A stretch of 64,000 bases of DNA, taken from positions 868,001 through 932,000 of the forward strand of contig NZ_CP031230.1 in assembly GCF_003351785.1 (NCBI RefSeq). The letters run 5' to 3'. Every line of letters starts with the position of its first letter. Position 1 is the first letter of the stretch. Positions 46,830 through 55,440 of this stretch are shown here, one piece after another. The notes beneath the pieces are model-generated. The model was given only the letters and a program-made list of their open reading frames with translations. It did no database searches and had not been told where the DNA came from. Position numbers and translations under genes: made by a program. The stretch is from Sporosarcina sp. PTS2304 (lineage in GTDB: Bacteria; Bacillota; Bacilli; Bacillales_A; Planococcaceae).

Positions 46830-47834
46830 GTGAAGCGGATCATTTGGCTGCCAATTCTAGCGATAGCTCTTCTAGGATGTCAGCAACAGGCAATTGAAGA
46901 ACCTCAACCACATATGGAAGAGGAAGAAATGATTCAAACATTAAATATACCCGAAGACGAGTTTCGGTTCGTCGCTGGATGGTTCGATGAGCAGACAATC
47001 GGTTTCGTCGTTCATCAGGAAAATGAAAATCATGTCCAAGCATTTAATATAGTAACAGGCGAAATTAAGACTCTCTATACAGATTCTGCTATTATTTCTG
47101 ACGTACTCATTCATCGTTCTTCTCAAGAATTTCTTGTCAAGACTTCCAATAATTCGACAGAAGCCATTATTATATTGTTTACGAAGAATGCGGAAATTAT
47201 AGATGAATTAGTAATCGAATCTTCAGAACTTGAGATAAATTGGAATCCGGCAGATACTTCTAAGCTATTGTTATCGGCGTTTGCCGAGGACTGGAGCTAT
47301 GAAACCTACATGTATGACAGCAAGAAACAAGAGATCACACAGCTCGCGCTAAGTGATCCATTTCCGAAGTGGCTGGGAGAGGACGCTATCGTTTATAAAG
47401 AAGATTCCACAATAGTGAAAGAACTGCTGGTAACAAACGACAAGATCTTGCTTGCATCAGATGTTACTCAATTCTTTGCTTCTTCTACGCAACTACTGCT
47501 GGAACAACCCGAAGGTGAGACGAAGCGTTATAAAGTACTGGATGCAGAGGGGAAAGAACTGTATACATGGGTGTTAGGGAACCCTGCGCAAGCGGCAGTA
47601 CACGCGGAGATGTTGGATGACGAAATGATTGTTATGTCTACTGCGGATCAAACCTCATCCATGCCGACTATATTTCTACATCAGTTACATTCGGGCGACG
47701 AAGTAGAGAAGTACGAAATTGAAGGTGAGTTAATGAGTTGCAACTCTACTGATAGATGCCTCACCGGCAATCGGTTGGAAACGATGATTCAACTGGAGAC
47801 AGGCGAGAAAATGGAATGGTTAGTAAGTAAATAA
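46830..47834 (+). CDS. YqgU-like lipoprotein
   Basis: A 334-residue protein with a lipoprotein signal (MKRIIWLPILAIALLGCQQQ; lipobox ALLGC, modified Cys 17). The rest is beta-rich with repeated blades such as GWFDEQTIGFVVHQE, DVLIHRSSQEFLVKT and WLGEDAIVYKEDSTIV, suggesting a WD/beta-propeller-like fold on the outer face of the membrane. Position after the LTA synthase matches yqgU. Function unknown. It begins with GTG at 46830 behind AAAGAGGGGATG. Confidence 0.82.
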   Translation: MKRIIWLPILAIALLGCQQQAIEEPQPHMEEEEMIQTLNIPEDEFRFVAGWFDEQTIGFVVHQENENHVQAFNIVTGEIKTLYTDSAIISDVLIHRSSQEFLVKTSNNSTEAIIILFTKNAEIIDELVIESSELEINWNPADTSKLLLSAFAEDWSYETYMYDSKKQEITQLALSDPFPKWLGEDAIVYKEDSTIVKELLVTNDKILLASDVTQFFASSTQLLLEQPEGETKRYKVLDAEGKELYTWVLGNPAQAAVHAEMLDDEMIVMSTADQTSSMPTIFLHQLHSGDEVEKYEIEGELMSCNSTDRCLTGNRLETMIQLETGEKMEWLVSK

Positions 47835-47878
47835 AAAATAAGGACACTCTCCTGTAGAAGAGTTGTCCTTATTTTTTG
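47833..47878. terminator. Bidirectional terminator between yqgU- and yqgW-like genes
   Basis: AAAAATAAGGACA...TGTCCTTATTTTT forms a long stem with A- and T-runs on both flanks; the two genes converge here. Confidence 0.85.
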
Positions 47879-47882
47879 GAAC

Positions 47883-48065
47883 TTATTTGTGTAACTGTGG
47901 CGGGTATCCTGCATATATGACAGTAGCGATCGTAAATCCTCCGATAACTACAACCGTTACCACATTGAAAACAATACTTAATAGATTCCGCTCTTTAAAA
48001 GCTTGGACCGTTCCAAAGACTGCTAAAATTGCAATCAATCCAAAAATGATTACTAATAAATTCAT
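47883..48065 (-). CDS. DUF2759-family membrane protein (YqgW-like)
   Basis: A 60-residue, two-helix membrane protein (MNLLVIIFGLIAILAVFGTVQAF, then LLSIVFNVVTVVVIGGFTIATVIYAG). The ATG at 48065 follows AAAGGAGTG; a longer frame to 48113 has no site. Its size, topology and position match B. subtilis yqgW. Function is unknown. Confidence 0.82.
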   Translation of the reverse strand: MNLLVIIFGLIAILAVFGTVQAFKERNLLSIVFNVVTVVVIGGFTIATVIYAGYPPQLHK

Positions 48066-48223
48066 TGAGAAGACACTCCTTTCAACAGTGAAAAAATGAA
48101 TGCCGTAAAGCAATATTCCTCCTCTATTGTACTGTTAAAGAAACGATTTGTCGAGATTAAATAATGACGATTGTTTGAAATATGTCTCACGTTTCATTAT
48201 TATTAGAAATTGAGGTGATATAA

Positions 48224-48859
48224 TTGAGAGTACATACCTATCCTTTAGGTCCGATTCAAACGAATTGTTATATTGTGGTGGACGATCAGAAAAATTGTTT
48301 AGTGTTCGATCCCGGATACGACGGAGAAGCGTTGCTTGCTGAATTGCGAAAGTTATCCGTAAAGCCGTTAGCGGTGTTATTAACTCATGCACATTTCGAT
48401 CATATCGGTGCGGTAGACACGGTGCGTGATGCGTATAATATTCCCGTTTATTTGCATGTGGCGGAAAAGAAATGGATGAGTGATGCGATGTTGAACGGGT
48501 CAGGCAAATATCCAGTGCTTCCCGATGTAGTATGTAAACCGGCAGATATCTTATTGGAAGATGAGAAGTCATTAGAAATAGGGCCGTTTATGATAGAAAC
48601 ACGCCGTACACCTGGACATTCGCCAGGAAGTGTTACCTACGTCTTTGAAGACGGGAACTTTGCCATTGTAGGAGATACGTTATTCCAGAGCGGCATCGGC
48701 CGTACAGATTTGCCAGGCGGGAATACAGAGACGTTGCTGACTTCGATTCATGAACAATTGCTGTCACTGGATGACGACACAATTGTTTATTCGGGACATG
48801 GTCCTGCCACTACGGTAGGAAACGAAAAAGATACCAATCCCTATTTACATGGCTTTTAA
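48224..48859 (+). CDS. MBL-fold metallo-hydrolase (YqgX, glyoxalase II-like)
   Basis: A 211-residue metallo-beta-lactamase-fold enzyme. The metal motif THAHFDHIGA is near residue 64, TPGHSPGSVTYVF near 130 and GDTLFQSGIGRTDLPGG near 148. It resembles hydroxyacylglutathione hydrolase-like proteins; in organisms using bacillithiol the thiol cofactor would differ. Start TTG 48224 with GAGGTGA upstream. Position matches yqgX. Confidence 0.9.
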   Translation: MRVHTYPLGPIQTNCYIVVDDQKNCLVFDPGYDGEALLAELRKLSVKPLAVLLTHAHFDHIGAVDTVRDAYNIPVYLHVAEKKWMSDAMLNGSGKYPVLPDVVCKPADILLEDEKSLEIGPFMIETRRTPGHSPGSVTYVFEDGNFAIVGDTLFQSGIGRTDLPGGNTETLLTSIHEQLLSLDDDTIVYSGHGPATTVGNEKDTNPYLHGF

Positions 48860-48860
48860 A

Positions 48861-49010
48861 TGTAGATTATCATATTAAGAATAGTTCTCTCATTTATTTA
48901 GTTAAAAGTGAATTCGACTAGGGCGATTGGATGGAGAGATAGACTTACAGTATCTTGCGGCTTGCGCTTCTAGACGATACGCTTTCCGGAGGGAGAATCC
49001 TAATACGTAC
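48861..49010. repeat. Degenerate dispersed intergenic repeat
   Basis: Bases 48861-48945 resemble 34631-34710 (shared pieces: ATTATNxTATTAxGxATA, TTCTC, CATTTATTTA, AAAAGYGAATTYGACTA, GGCRATTG). The following stretch TTGCGCTTCTAGACGATACGCTTTCCGGAGGG looks like a worn copy of GC-rich Bacillaceae intergenic elements. No coding potential seen. Confidence 0.5.
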
Positions 49011-49100
49011 ACTATCTCTACAATTACTTGTCAAAAGCAACTCATTTCCAAAAGCCAATTCCTTTGTTGGATAATCAACAGGCTTATAAAAAAAGCAAAA

Positions 49101-49134
49101 CAAAAAACAGCTTTCATATGAAGGCTGTTTTTTG
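49101..49134 (-). terminator. Terminator of the DUF2626 gene
   Basis: AAAAAACAGCCTTCATATGAAGGCTGTTTTTT-like perfect palindrome (one mismatch) directly downstream of the minus-strand gene. Confidence 0.82.
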
Positions 49135-49144
49135 TATGTACGGA

Positions 49145-49387
49145 TTAGTGTCCTCCACCTGGTACGTGAATAAAAATGGAATAGTAACTGAAACCAACCA
49201 TAAAGATCATTAAGTATGCTCCGAATAGGTATACGTACATACGCTCTGAAAGTTTCAAGTATCCAAGTAGTATAAAGAAGATCGTGCTTGCGACCAGCAG
49301 TAAAGAAGCAGGTACCATGTGTCCTACATAGAACATAACTGCAAAAATACCTGTCCAGAATCCGCAAAGTTTAAACATATTATCCAT
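49145..49387 (-). CDS. DUF2626-family membrane protein (YqgY-like)
   Basis: An 80-residue protein with three hydrophobic helices (about 8-22, 26-43 and 48-72) and a His/Gly tail (IFIHVPGGGH). MFKLCGFWTGIFAVMFYVG at the start is typical of DUF2626. GGAGGGACTC precedes the ATG. Position matches yqgY. Function unknown. Confidence 0.85.
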   Translation of the reverse strand: MDNMFKLCGFWTGIFAVMFYVGHMVPASLLLVASTIFFILLGYLKLSERMYVYLFGAYLMIFMVGFSYYSIFIHVPGGGH

Positions 49388-49730
49388 CTACGAGTCCCTC
49401 CTTCACAACAATACAATAAGCTCTTATCCATTATAATAGAACGTCAGCCTAAAAGTAAACTCCAATCAATTTCACATTGTGACAAAAGAGTGTACTTGTA
49501 GAAGTGACGTAGACAATAGCTGGCTCTAGTATAACAGAACATTTCACAAAAATAATATGAAAATTCATTTTCGGATAGAAATATCGTCTAAGAATTGAAT
49601 TTTGCTGCGATTTTGATAGGTAAAATTGAATTAACATAATTGTAGTGTATTTTTAAAAAACTCTAATTCATTGTATACTCCGCACTAAGACGGGAAGTGG
49701 TCTCTTGTCCAATGAAGAAAGGGGAGGCTT
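49388..49730. other. Intergenic region upstream of comGA
   Basis: About 340 bp, AT-rich. It should hold the divergent promoters of the DUF2626 gene and the comG operon. TATACT at 49675-49680 is a plausible comG -10. No clear ComK box (AAAA-N5-TTTT) was found, and no small gene. Confidence 0.4.
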
Positions 49731-50735
49731 ATGAAAATTAATGAAAATCCTATAGAAAAAACATGCTTTCAGTTACTGGAGAAAGCCATTCAGTCAGAAG
49801 CGACAGATATGCATTTTGTTCCGACTGCAGAAGGTTATGACGTGACGATCCGCAAACACTCAGTGTTCTCGAAAATCGGTCAATTTCCCCATATGCTAGG
49901 AAGTCGTCTAGTTTCATTTTATAAATTTCTATCGTCGTTAGACATTAGTGAACAGCGTAGACCTCAAAGCGGTTCCTTTCATCGGTCATTTTCCGAACAT
50001 AACTATTCCTTCCGTGTCTCCACCATCCCTTCTATTCAGTTGCGAGAAAGTGTCGCTATTCGTATTCAGAGACATGACAAAATCGTTCCGCTTCCTGAAT
50101 TATGTATGAATCCGGAGTGGACAAAAGAATTATCAGAAGCAATTGCCAATAAACAAGGACTATTTCTCGTCACAGGTCCTACAGGTTCAGGAAAAACAAC
50201 AACGCTGTATTCATTGACATCGCATTGTGTAGCTACACTGCAGCGTCACGTCATCTCGCTAGAAGACCCTGTGGAAAATAACCATAGTCATTTATTGCAA
50301 ATCCAAGTGAATGAGCGGTCTGGAATTACGTATTCTGCTGGATTAAAGGCGATTTTACGTCATTCTCCAGACGTCATTATGATCGGTGAAATCCGCGATG
50401 CCGAAACTGCTAAAATTGCAGTAGAAGCGGCTTTAACAGGTCATTTAGTTCTTAGTACGATTCATGCGAAAGATCCCGTTGGTTGCTTATACCGTTTACT
50501 GGACTTAGGGATACATGTAGAAGAACTTAGACAAACGATCATTGCAATTTCTGCCCAGCGTTTAGTTACTAAGCATTCGGGTGAAACAGCCGCGATTTTT
50601 GAGATTTTGAATGAAGTAGCTATTGCAGAAGCAACGGAAGCGATCGCTGCTGGTCAACGGTTTACTTCACCGAGCGATCAGAACATTGAGAAGCAATTGT
50701 TGCTTTATGAAACGGTAACAGACCATGCAAAATAA
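49731..50735 (+). CDS. comGA: Competence pilus ATPase ComGA
   Basis: A 334-residue GspE/PilB-type ATPase. Walker A is GPTGSGKTTT (near 144), the Asp box LEDPVE, Walker B VIMIGEIRDAET (near 218) and the His box LSTIHAKD. It powers assembly of the transformation pilus from the cytosolic side of the membrane. GGGGAGG precedes the ATG. It is the first of seven overlapping comG genes. Confidence 0.96.
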   Translation: MKINENPIEKTCFQLLEKAIQSEATDMHFVPTAEGYDVTIRKHSVFSKIGQFPHMLGSRLVSFYKFLSSLDISEQRRPQSGSFHRSFSEHNYSFRVSTIPSIQLRESVAIRIQRHDKIVPLPELCMNPEWTKELSEAIANKQGLFLVTGPTGSGKTTTLYSLTSHCVATLQRHVISLEDPVENNHSHLLQIQVNERSGITYSAGLKAILRHSPDVIMIGEIRDAETAKIAVEAALTGHLVLSTIHAKDPVGCLYRLLDLGIHVEELRQTIIAISAQRLVTKHSGETAAIFEILNEVAIAEATEAIAAGQRFTSPSDQNIEKQLLLYETVTDHAK

Positions 50736-51777
50736 ACGGTTCTCGCGTAAGCGGTCGAGGCGGAAATTAGTTAAACCTGCTGAGTTTTTGCATAGATTAT
50801 CAGTGTTGTTGGAAGAAGGTTATACGTTTCACGAAGGATTGATCCTAATTTTGCCTTATCACACGAAAGATTATGAGGACTCTTTAAGACAAGTGGAAAT
50901 AGAATTGAAAAGTGGTTACGGCGTTTCACACGTATTGAAAAGTCTTGGTTTTAGTAAAAGTCTCATGTTGCCTATAACGATTGCAGAGGTAGATGGAAAT
51001 TTACTGCGCGCATTAAATGAAGTAGCAAATCGTTTGAATTATAAAATGGAAAAGCAAAAGCAAATTCAAAAATTACTAGCCTACCCCGCGGTATTATTTT
51101 CATTTCTCTTACTGCTCCTTGTAGCATTTCGCCAATTTTTCTTACCAAACTTTGAAGCATTGACCGTTATGCGCGCGAACGAACAATCAGGAGTAGTCCA
51201 GCTTCTGCCCCATATCGTTTCATTTATCCCTGACTTGTTATTGATTATTTCAGCAATAGGTTTCGTAAGTTATGTATGTGTGAAAGTATGGGTGAAGAGA
51301 TTAACATCCGAACAACTATTGAAAATAATACTGAAATTACCGATAGCGGGAACGTTTTTCAAAGAAATGAAGACGCGAGATTTTGCGAGTGAGTTAGGCA
51401 GTTTATTGCAATCGGGCTTATCATTACAAAGTGCATTGAAGGTCTTAAAGGAACAAACAGAAGATCCTATACTAGCTGTCATGACAAGTCAGCTAAATAG
51501 TTATGTAATTTATGGAGAGTCATTACATGAATCCATTAAATTAACCGACGGACTTTCTGCGCGGTTAGCTGATTTCGCAAAACATGGGGCAGATACTGGT
51601 TATCTTTCGAAAGAGTTAATGATTTACAGTGAACATACCGGACAGCAACTTGAAGAAAAAATCAATCAATGGATGACTATTTTGCAACCGGCTCTCTTCG
51701 GTATATTAGCTGTTTGTATTTTGCTTTCTTATTTATCTATATTATTGCCTGTTTATAAAATGATCGACAGTATATGA
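50725..51777 (+). CDS. comGB: Competence pilus platform protein ComGB
   Basis: A 350-residue GspF/PilC-family inner-membrane platform protein. Two T2SSF repeats are seen (about 15-135 and 215-335), each with FAxxLgsLLqsGlSlxxAL-type sequence, and three membrane helices near 125-145, 170-190 and 320-345. It links ComGA to the growing pilus. It overlaps comGA by 11 bp. Confidence 0.95.
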   Translation: MQNKRFSRKRSRRKLVKPAEFLHRLSVLLEEGYTFHEGLILILPYHTKDYEDSLRQVEIELKSGYGVSHVLKSLGFSKSLMLPITIAEVDGNLLRALNEVANRLNYKMEKQKQIQKLLAYPAVLFSFLLLLLVAFRQFFLPNFEALTVMRANEQSGVVQLLPHIVSFIPDLLLIISAIGFVSYVCVKVWVKRLTSEQLLKIILKLPIAGTFFKEMKTRDFASELGSLLQSGLSLQSALKVLKEQTEDPILAVMTSQLNSYVIYGESLHESIKLTDGLSARLADFAKHGADTGYLSKELMIYSEHTGQQLEEKINQWMTILQPALFGILAVCILLSYLSILLPVYKMIDSI

Positions 51778-51792
51778 AGGAGGTATAGGAGT

Positions 51793-52104
51793 TTGTTGAA
51801 GAATGAAAAAGGGTTTACATTGATAGAAATGATGATCGTGTTGCTTATTATTACCGTACTCATATTAATCGCAATCCCGAATGTGACGAAGCATTCCAAA
51901 TCAATAGATGACAAAGGATGCGATGCGTATGTGAAAATGGTTGAAGGACAGATCCAAGCGTTTAAAATGAATGAGAAAAAGAATCCTACATTGTCCGAAT
52001 TAACAGATGGTGACTATTTGCCTGAAAGCCCTTCTTGCCCAGACGGCAGTACGATCGCCATTGGAACGGACGGGAAGGTAACAGTTGCGAAGACGGGCGG
52101 ATAA
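51793..52104 (+). CDS. comGC: Major competence pilin ComGC
   Basis: A 103-residue type IV prepilin. The class III signal is KNEKGFTLIEMMIVLLII with cleavage after Gly and Glu at +5. The C-terminal domain has two Cys (CDAY, SCPD), fitting the known intramolecular disulfide. Start is TTG at 51793 behind GAAGGAGG. It forms the shaft of the DNA-uptake pilus. Confidence 0.95.
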   Translation: MLKNEKGFTLIEMMIVLLIITVLILIAIPNVTKHSKSIDDKGCDAYVKMVEGQIQAFKMNEKKNPTLSELTDGDYLPESPSCPDGSTIAIGTDGKVTVAKTGG

Positions 52105-52540
52105 TCGGAATAAAGAACTCGGATTCACATTTGTGGAACTACTTCTTGTACTGTCCATAGTCGTTATATTGACTAGTATCATCTTGCCGTTTAGCGACAA
52201 GAGACTACAACAACAATCGGAGGAAGATGCATTAAAAGAATTTATGTCAGTAGTTTACGAAGCGCAACTATATGCGATTACTCATAGAGAACATATAGAA
52301 GTGGTGTTTTCTGAAGAAGGGACATCTTATCTAGTTACAAAATTAGATGAAACGACTTTGATTGAAGGTAGATTCCCTAAAGGGATGAGAAGGGGGGAAG
52401 GCACAAAGCTAAAGCGATTAAGCTTTATGCCAAATGGTGATTTATCCCCAACTGGCCGAATGACTTTTGTTACAAAAACATTAGGAAACGTAGGAATTAA
52501 TTTTCAATTCGAAAGAGGGAGGATGATCATCAATGAATGA
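52085..52540 (+). CDS. comGD: Competence minor pilin ComGD
   Basis: A 151-residue prepilin. Cleavage motif NKELGFTFVELLLVLSIVVIL with Glu at +5, then a GspH-like globular domain. The TTG at 52085 lies inside comGC, so translation is coupled. It is one of the minor pilins needed for pilus initiation. Confidence 0.9.
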   Translation: MRRRADNRNKELGFTFVELLLVLSIVVILTSIILPFSDKRLQQQSEEDALKEFMSVVYEAQLYAITHREHIEVVFSEEGTSYLVTKLDETTLIEGRFPKGMRRGEGTKLKRLSFMPNGDLSPTGRMTFVTKTLGNVGINFQFERGRMIINE

Positions 52541-52832
52541 AAAAGGACAATCCTGGCCAGAAGCTATGCTGTCCCTCCTTATCATCATGGTGATTTTTAG
52601 TTCTCTTTTGCCTTTGGCTACGAAGCTGACGACTACTGTAGTCGCAAAAAAACAGTCGATGGTTGCGGCACAAACAAGTTACCAGGCAGCTATTCATTAC
52701 CGGGCGCGTAACCAAACATCGGGGGTACGTACACACGAGCAACTAGAGTATCATTGGGTAGTAAAAATGGAAGAAATTTGTGTAACATATGAAGGATTAC
52801 AGGGGTTTACCAGTAAGTGTGTGAATCTATGA
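52533..52832 (+). CDS. comGE: Competence minor pilin ComGE
   Basis: A 99-residue prepilin-like protein with NEKGQSWPEAMLSLLIIMVIF: Gly before the cleavage site and Glu at +5, though Gln replaces the usual Phe at +1. A small globular part follows. GGGAGG precedes the ATG at 52533, which overlaps comGD by 8 bp. Assigned by order and motif. Confidence 0.83.
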   Translation: MNEKGQSWPEAMLSLLIIMVIFSSLLPLATKLTTTVVAKKQSMVAAQTSYQAAIHYRARNQTSGVRTHEQLEYHWVVKMEEICVTYEGLQGFTSKCVNL

Positions 52833-53263
52833 AAAAGCTTAATGAAAAAGGATTTTCTTTGTTTGAGAGTATGATTCATCTACTCCTATTTACGATTCTT
52901 ATCCAACTGACGATCGTATTTTACTTTTGGAAAGCACCAGTACAAGTCGTTTACCAAGAAGAACTTTTGAGTGATTGGGAAGTTTTTTCGTTAGAAGTGC
53001 AAGAAATGCTGGAAGAAGTCTCAATTGTGGAAGCCCCAACGGCTACGAGCGTAAGTTTTTACAATGAGAGAGGTAAAATCACCCTGCAAACTTATAAACA
53101 AATGATCCGAAAATTAGTAAACGGTGACGGACATGTGCCGTTACTCGTTGATTTAGCATCTTGTCAGTTTTCAATCGACAACAATCAATTGACGATAGCA
53201 GTGAAAAAAACGGATGGAACTACAAAGGAAGGGACGTTTGCGATTGGATTATATACGAAATGA
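52829..53263 (+). CDS. comGF: Competence minor pilin ComGF
   Basis: A 144-residue prepilin with LNEKGFSLFESMIHLLLFTIL (Glu at +5), followed by a beta-rich domain with VVYQEELLSDWEVFSLEVQ and LVDLASCQFSID, typical of ComGF. I chose the ATG at 52829, 4 bp inside the end of comGE, over a GTG at 52817. Confidence 0.9.
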   Translation: MKKLNEKGFSLFESMIHLLLFTILIQLTIVFYFWKAPVQVVYQEELLSDWEVFSLEVQEMLEEVSIVEAPTATSVSFYNERGKITLQTYKQMIRKLVNGDGHVPLLVDLASCQFSIDNNQLTIAVKKTDGTTKEGTFAIGLYTK

Positions 53264-53423
53264 GAAGGGAGGTACATTTATTTTCGCCATTGTTCTACTT
53301 TTTTTCGTAAGTCTCTTTCTTTTCTCCCTCGTTTCATGGCATGATAGGTTATACGGATTATATGACTCGCTGGAAATATATTATACACAAAAGGCAGTCA
53401 AATTAATGAAACGGGATGGTTAA
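53244..53423 (+). CDS. comGG: Competence minor pilin ComGG-like
   Basis: A 59-residue protein, IRNEKGGTFIFAIVLLFFVSLFLFSLVSW and a short charged tail. It has the prepilin Gly and hydrophobic helix but no Glu at +5, as in GspK-like tip pilins. It is much shorter than the usual ComGG (about 120 residues). The TTG at 53244 follows AAGGAAGGG; a start at 53214 is less likely. Assigned by order in the operon. Confidence 0.75.
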   Translation: MDYIRNEKGGTFIFAIVLLFFVSLFLFSLVSWHDRLYGLYDSLEIYYTQKAVKLMKRDG

Positions 53424-53425
53424 CT

Positions 53426-53932
53426 ATGAAAAGGATTTATTTAGTAGGATTTATGGGATGTGGGAAAAGCGCGATTGGTAAACGACTGCACACGCTTACG
53501 GATATTGCATTTTATGATATGGATCATGAAATATCAGAACAAATGCAACTGACAATACCTGAAATTTTTGAGAAGCACGGCGAACCGTATTTTCGCCAAC
53601 TAGAAACAGAGTTTTTGCGTTCGTTTCCGGAAGACTACTGTATTATCGCAACAGGTGGCGGGGTAGCGGTAAAGCCGGAGAATATCCAATTGATGCGGGA
53701 AACGGGTATTGTTTTTTTCTTGAATGCTTCATTTCGCGATATATGGAGAAGAATCTCGACTGATGTCAACCGACCGATCGTCCAGCAATCGTCGCGTAAA
53801 GAATTGGAAGCACTTTATAAAAAGCGCAAACCGATGTATTTGCAAGCGGGGCATTTTACTGTGGAAACTACAGGGAAATCATTAACAGATATTGCAGAGT
53901 ATATTATTTTTCAGATTGAAAGATATCAATAA
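53426..53932 (+). CDS. aroK: Shikimate kinase
   Basis: A 168-residue P-loop kinase that phosphorylates shikimate in aromatic amino-acid synthesis. Walker A is GFMGCGKSAIGK (near residue 8), the shikimate site includes YDMDHEI, the Gly-rich loop is ATGGGVAV, and an arginine-rich lid follows. It sits 3 bp after comGG; it may be read from the comG transcript, an arrangement known in related species. Confidence 0.94.
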   Translation: MKRIYLVGFMGCGKSAIGKRLHTLTDIAFYDMDHEISEQMQLTIPEIFEKHGEPYFRQLETEFLRSFPEDYCIIATGGGVAVKPENIQLMRETGIVFFLNASFRDIWRRISTDVNRPIVQQSSRKELEALYKKRKPMYLQAGHFTVETTGKSLTDIAEYIIFQIERYQ

Positions 53933-53940
53933 TATGATTC

Positions 53941-53990
53941 ATAAGACGAATGAAAAAGTTGTAGAAGCATCTGATCATTCGTCTTATTTC
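53941..53990 (+). terminator. aroK terminator
   Basis: ATAAGACGAATGA and TCATTCGTCTTAT pair perfectly over a 21-nt loop, followed by a T-rich run. Confidence 0.82.
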
Positions 53991-54074
53991 CTTTTTTAGA
54001 AATAGATTGCGCTTACTTCGATGAAATGTTAAGATATCAGTGAAGAAAGAAATAATTAAATAATGCGAATGATT

Positions 54075-54237
54075 GTATGGGGAGAGCGCGCATTAGGCGC
54101 CGCCGAAGGAGCAAGTAACGAATGTTATGAATCTCTCAGGTAACAAAACGCATACAGGACGCATCTCTGGAGAGTGCCGAAATCGGCCGCCGAAGAAAGT
54201 ATGGAAACTGTAAAGCTTTCAGGTAAAAGGACAGGGG
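54075..54237 (+). promoter_or_regulatory. Tandem glycine riboswitch (gcvT element)
   Basis: Two aptamers in tandem. Aptamer I: GGGGAGAGC ... GCCGCCGAAGGAGCAA ... AATCTCTCAGGTA ... ACAGGAC. Aptamer II: ATCTCTGGAGAGTGCC ... CCGCCGAAGAAAGTA ... GCTTTCAGGTAAAAGGACAG. Both have the conserved GCCGAAG and TTCAGGYAAAAGGACAG pieces of the gcvT motif. A terminator overlaps the end; in B. subtilis glycine binding turns the gcv operon on. Confidence 0.95.
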
Positions 54238-54270
54238 TCTCTTATGATAGGAGACCCCTGTCCTTTTTTA
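54227..54270 (+). terminator. Glycine-riboswitch terminator
   Basis: AAGGACAGGGGTCTC pairs with GAGACCCCTGTCCTT, then TTTT. Its 5' arm includes the last bases of aptamer II, so ligand binding and termination are mutually exclusive. Confidence 0.9.
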
Positions 54271-54318
54271 TGTACTACCTACTGATCGATAAGGTCAGAT
54301 GATAAAGGAGGAAGCGGT

Positions 54319-55419
54319 TTGACAAATCAACTATTGCGTACACCCTTATTTGAAAGTTACAAAGAGTATGGAGGAAAGACGATTGACTTTGGCGGCTGGG
54401 AATTGCCTGTACAATTTTCGAGTATTAAAGCAGAGCATGAAGCAGTCCGTACGAAAGCAGGTCTTTTCGATGTGTCTCATATGGGCGAAGTACTAATTAC
54501 AGGTAGCGGATCGTTAGAGTACTTACAAAAATTAGTAACGAATGATGTGTCAAAGTTACAAATTGGGCAAGCGCAATACACCGTAATGTGTAATGAACAG
54601 GGCGGGACGATTGACGACTTTTTAATTTATAAACTTGCAGAAGACCGTTACCTTTTAGTAGTAAATGCATCTAATATCGACAAAGATGTTGCCTGGATGG
54701 AAAAGCAACAAACTGAGAATGTAGTGATTGAAAACCAATCGGCTGATTATGCGTTACTAGCACTACAAGGTCCTTTAGCGCAAGAAGTATTGCAGAAGTT
54801 AACAGATGAACCTCTAGATGAAATTACGTTTTTCCGCTTTAAAGAGCATGTACAAATTGGTGAGGGAAATTTTCTCGTTTCACGTACAGGGTATACAGGA
54901 GAGAATGGCTTTGAAATTTACGGTTCACCAGCAGCTATTCAGGCGCTATTCCCTAAAATTCTGCAAGTTGGTGAAGCTGAAGGTGTAGTGCCTGCAGGTC
55001 TTGGAGCGCGTGATACATTACGCTTTGAAGCAGGGTTGCCGCTGTACGGTCAAGAACTTTCCGATACAATTTCACCGTTAGAGGCAGGGCTTGGGTTTGT
55101 AGTGAAGCTAAATAAAGAGCAAGACTTTATCGGTAAAGCCGCACTGAAAGAACAAAAAGAGCAAGGGGTAAAGCGTAAGTTAGTAGGGCTTGAAATGATT
55201 GATAAAGGGATCCCTCGTACAGGATACAAAGTATATTCTGATGAGCAAGAAGTAGGAGAAGTCACGACTGGAACGCAATCACCTACATTAAAGAAAAATA
55301 TCGGCTTTGCGTTATTGAACACAGAATGTACTGAGTTAGGAACTGAAGTGGAAGTAGAAATTCGTTCGAAACGGTTAAAGGCCAAAGTAATCGGCTCACC
55401 TTTCTATAAAAGATCATAA
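54319..55419 (+). CDS. gcvT: Aminomethyltransferase (glycine cleavage T protein)
   Basis: A 366-residue folate-binding protein. It moves the methylene group from the H-protein arm to tetrahydrofolate and releases ammonia. Family motifs are [10 protein letters not shown] (about 50-60), [21 protein letters not shown] (near 190) and [18 protein letters not shown] (near 225). Start is TTG at 54319 with AAGGAGGAAG. It is first in the riboswitch-controlled operon. Confidence 0.96.
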   Translation: MTNQLLRTPLFESYKEYGGKTIDFGGWELPVQFSSIKAEHEAVRTKAGLFDVSHMGEVLITGSGSLEYLQKLVTNDVSKLQIGQAQYTVMCNEQGGTIDDFLIYKLAEDRYLLVVNASNIDKDVAWMEKQQTENVVIENQSADYALLALQGPLAQEVLQKLTDEPLDEITFFRFKEHVQIGEGNFLVSRTGYTGENGFEIYGSPAAIQALFPKILQVGEAEGVVPAGLGARDTLRFEAGLPLYGQELSDTISPLEAGLGFVVKLNKEQDFIGKAALKEQKEQGVKRKLVGLEMIDKGIPRTGYKVYSDEQEVGEVTTGTQSPTLKKNIGFALLNTECTELGTEVEVEIRSKRLKAKVIGSPFYKRS

Positions 55420-55440
55420 GTGAAAAGGGGTAAAACTATT

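Noticed and set aside
47863-48099. Plus-strand frame opposite the DUF2759 gene
   Set aside because: The minus-strand frame has the better ribosome site, family match and terminator.
48927-49213. Small plus-strand frames in the gap before the DUF2626 gene
   Set aside because: They overlap repeat-like sequence and a terminator and have no ribosome site.
49540-49730. ComK box upstream of comGA
   Set aside because: AAAATTCATTTT has a four-base rather than five-base spacer and no second box at the proper distance; not strong enough to report.
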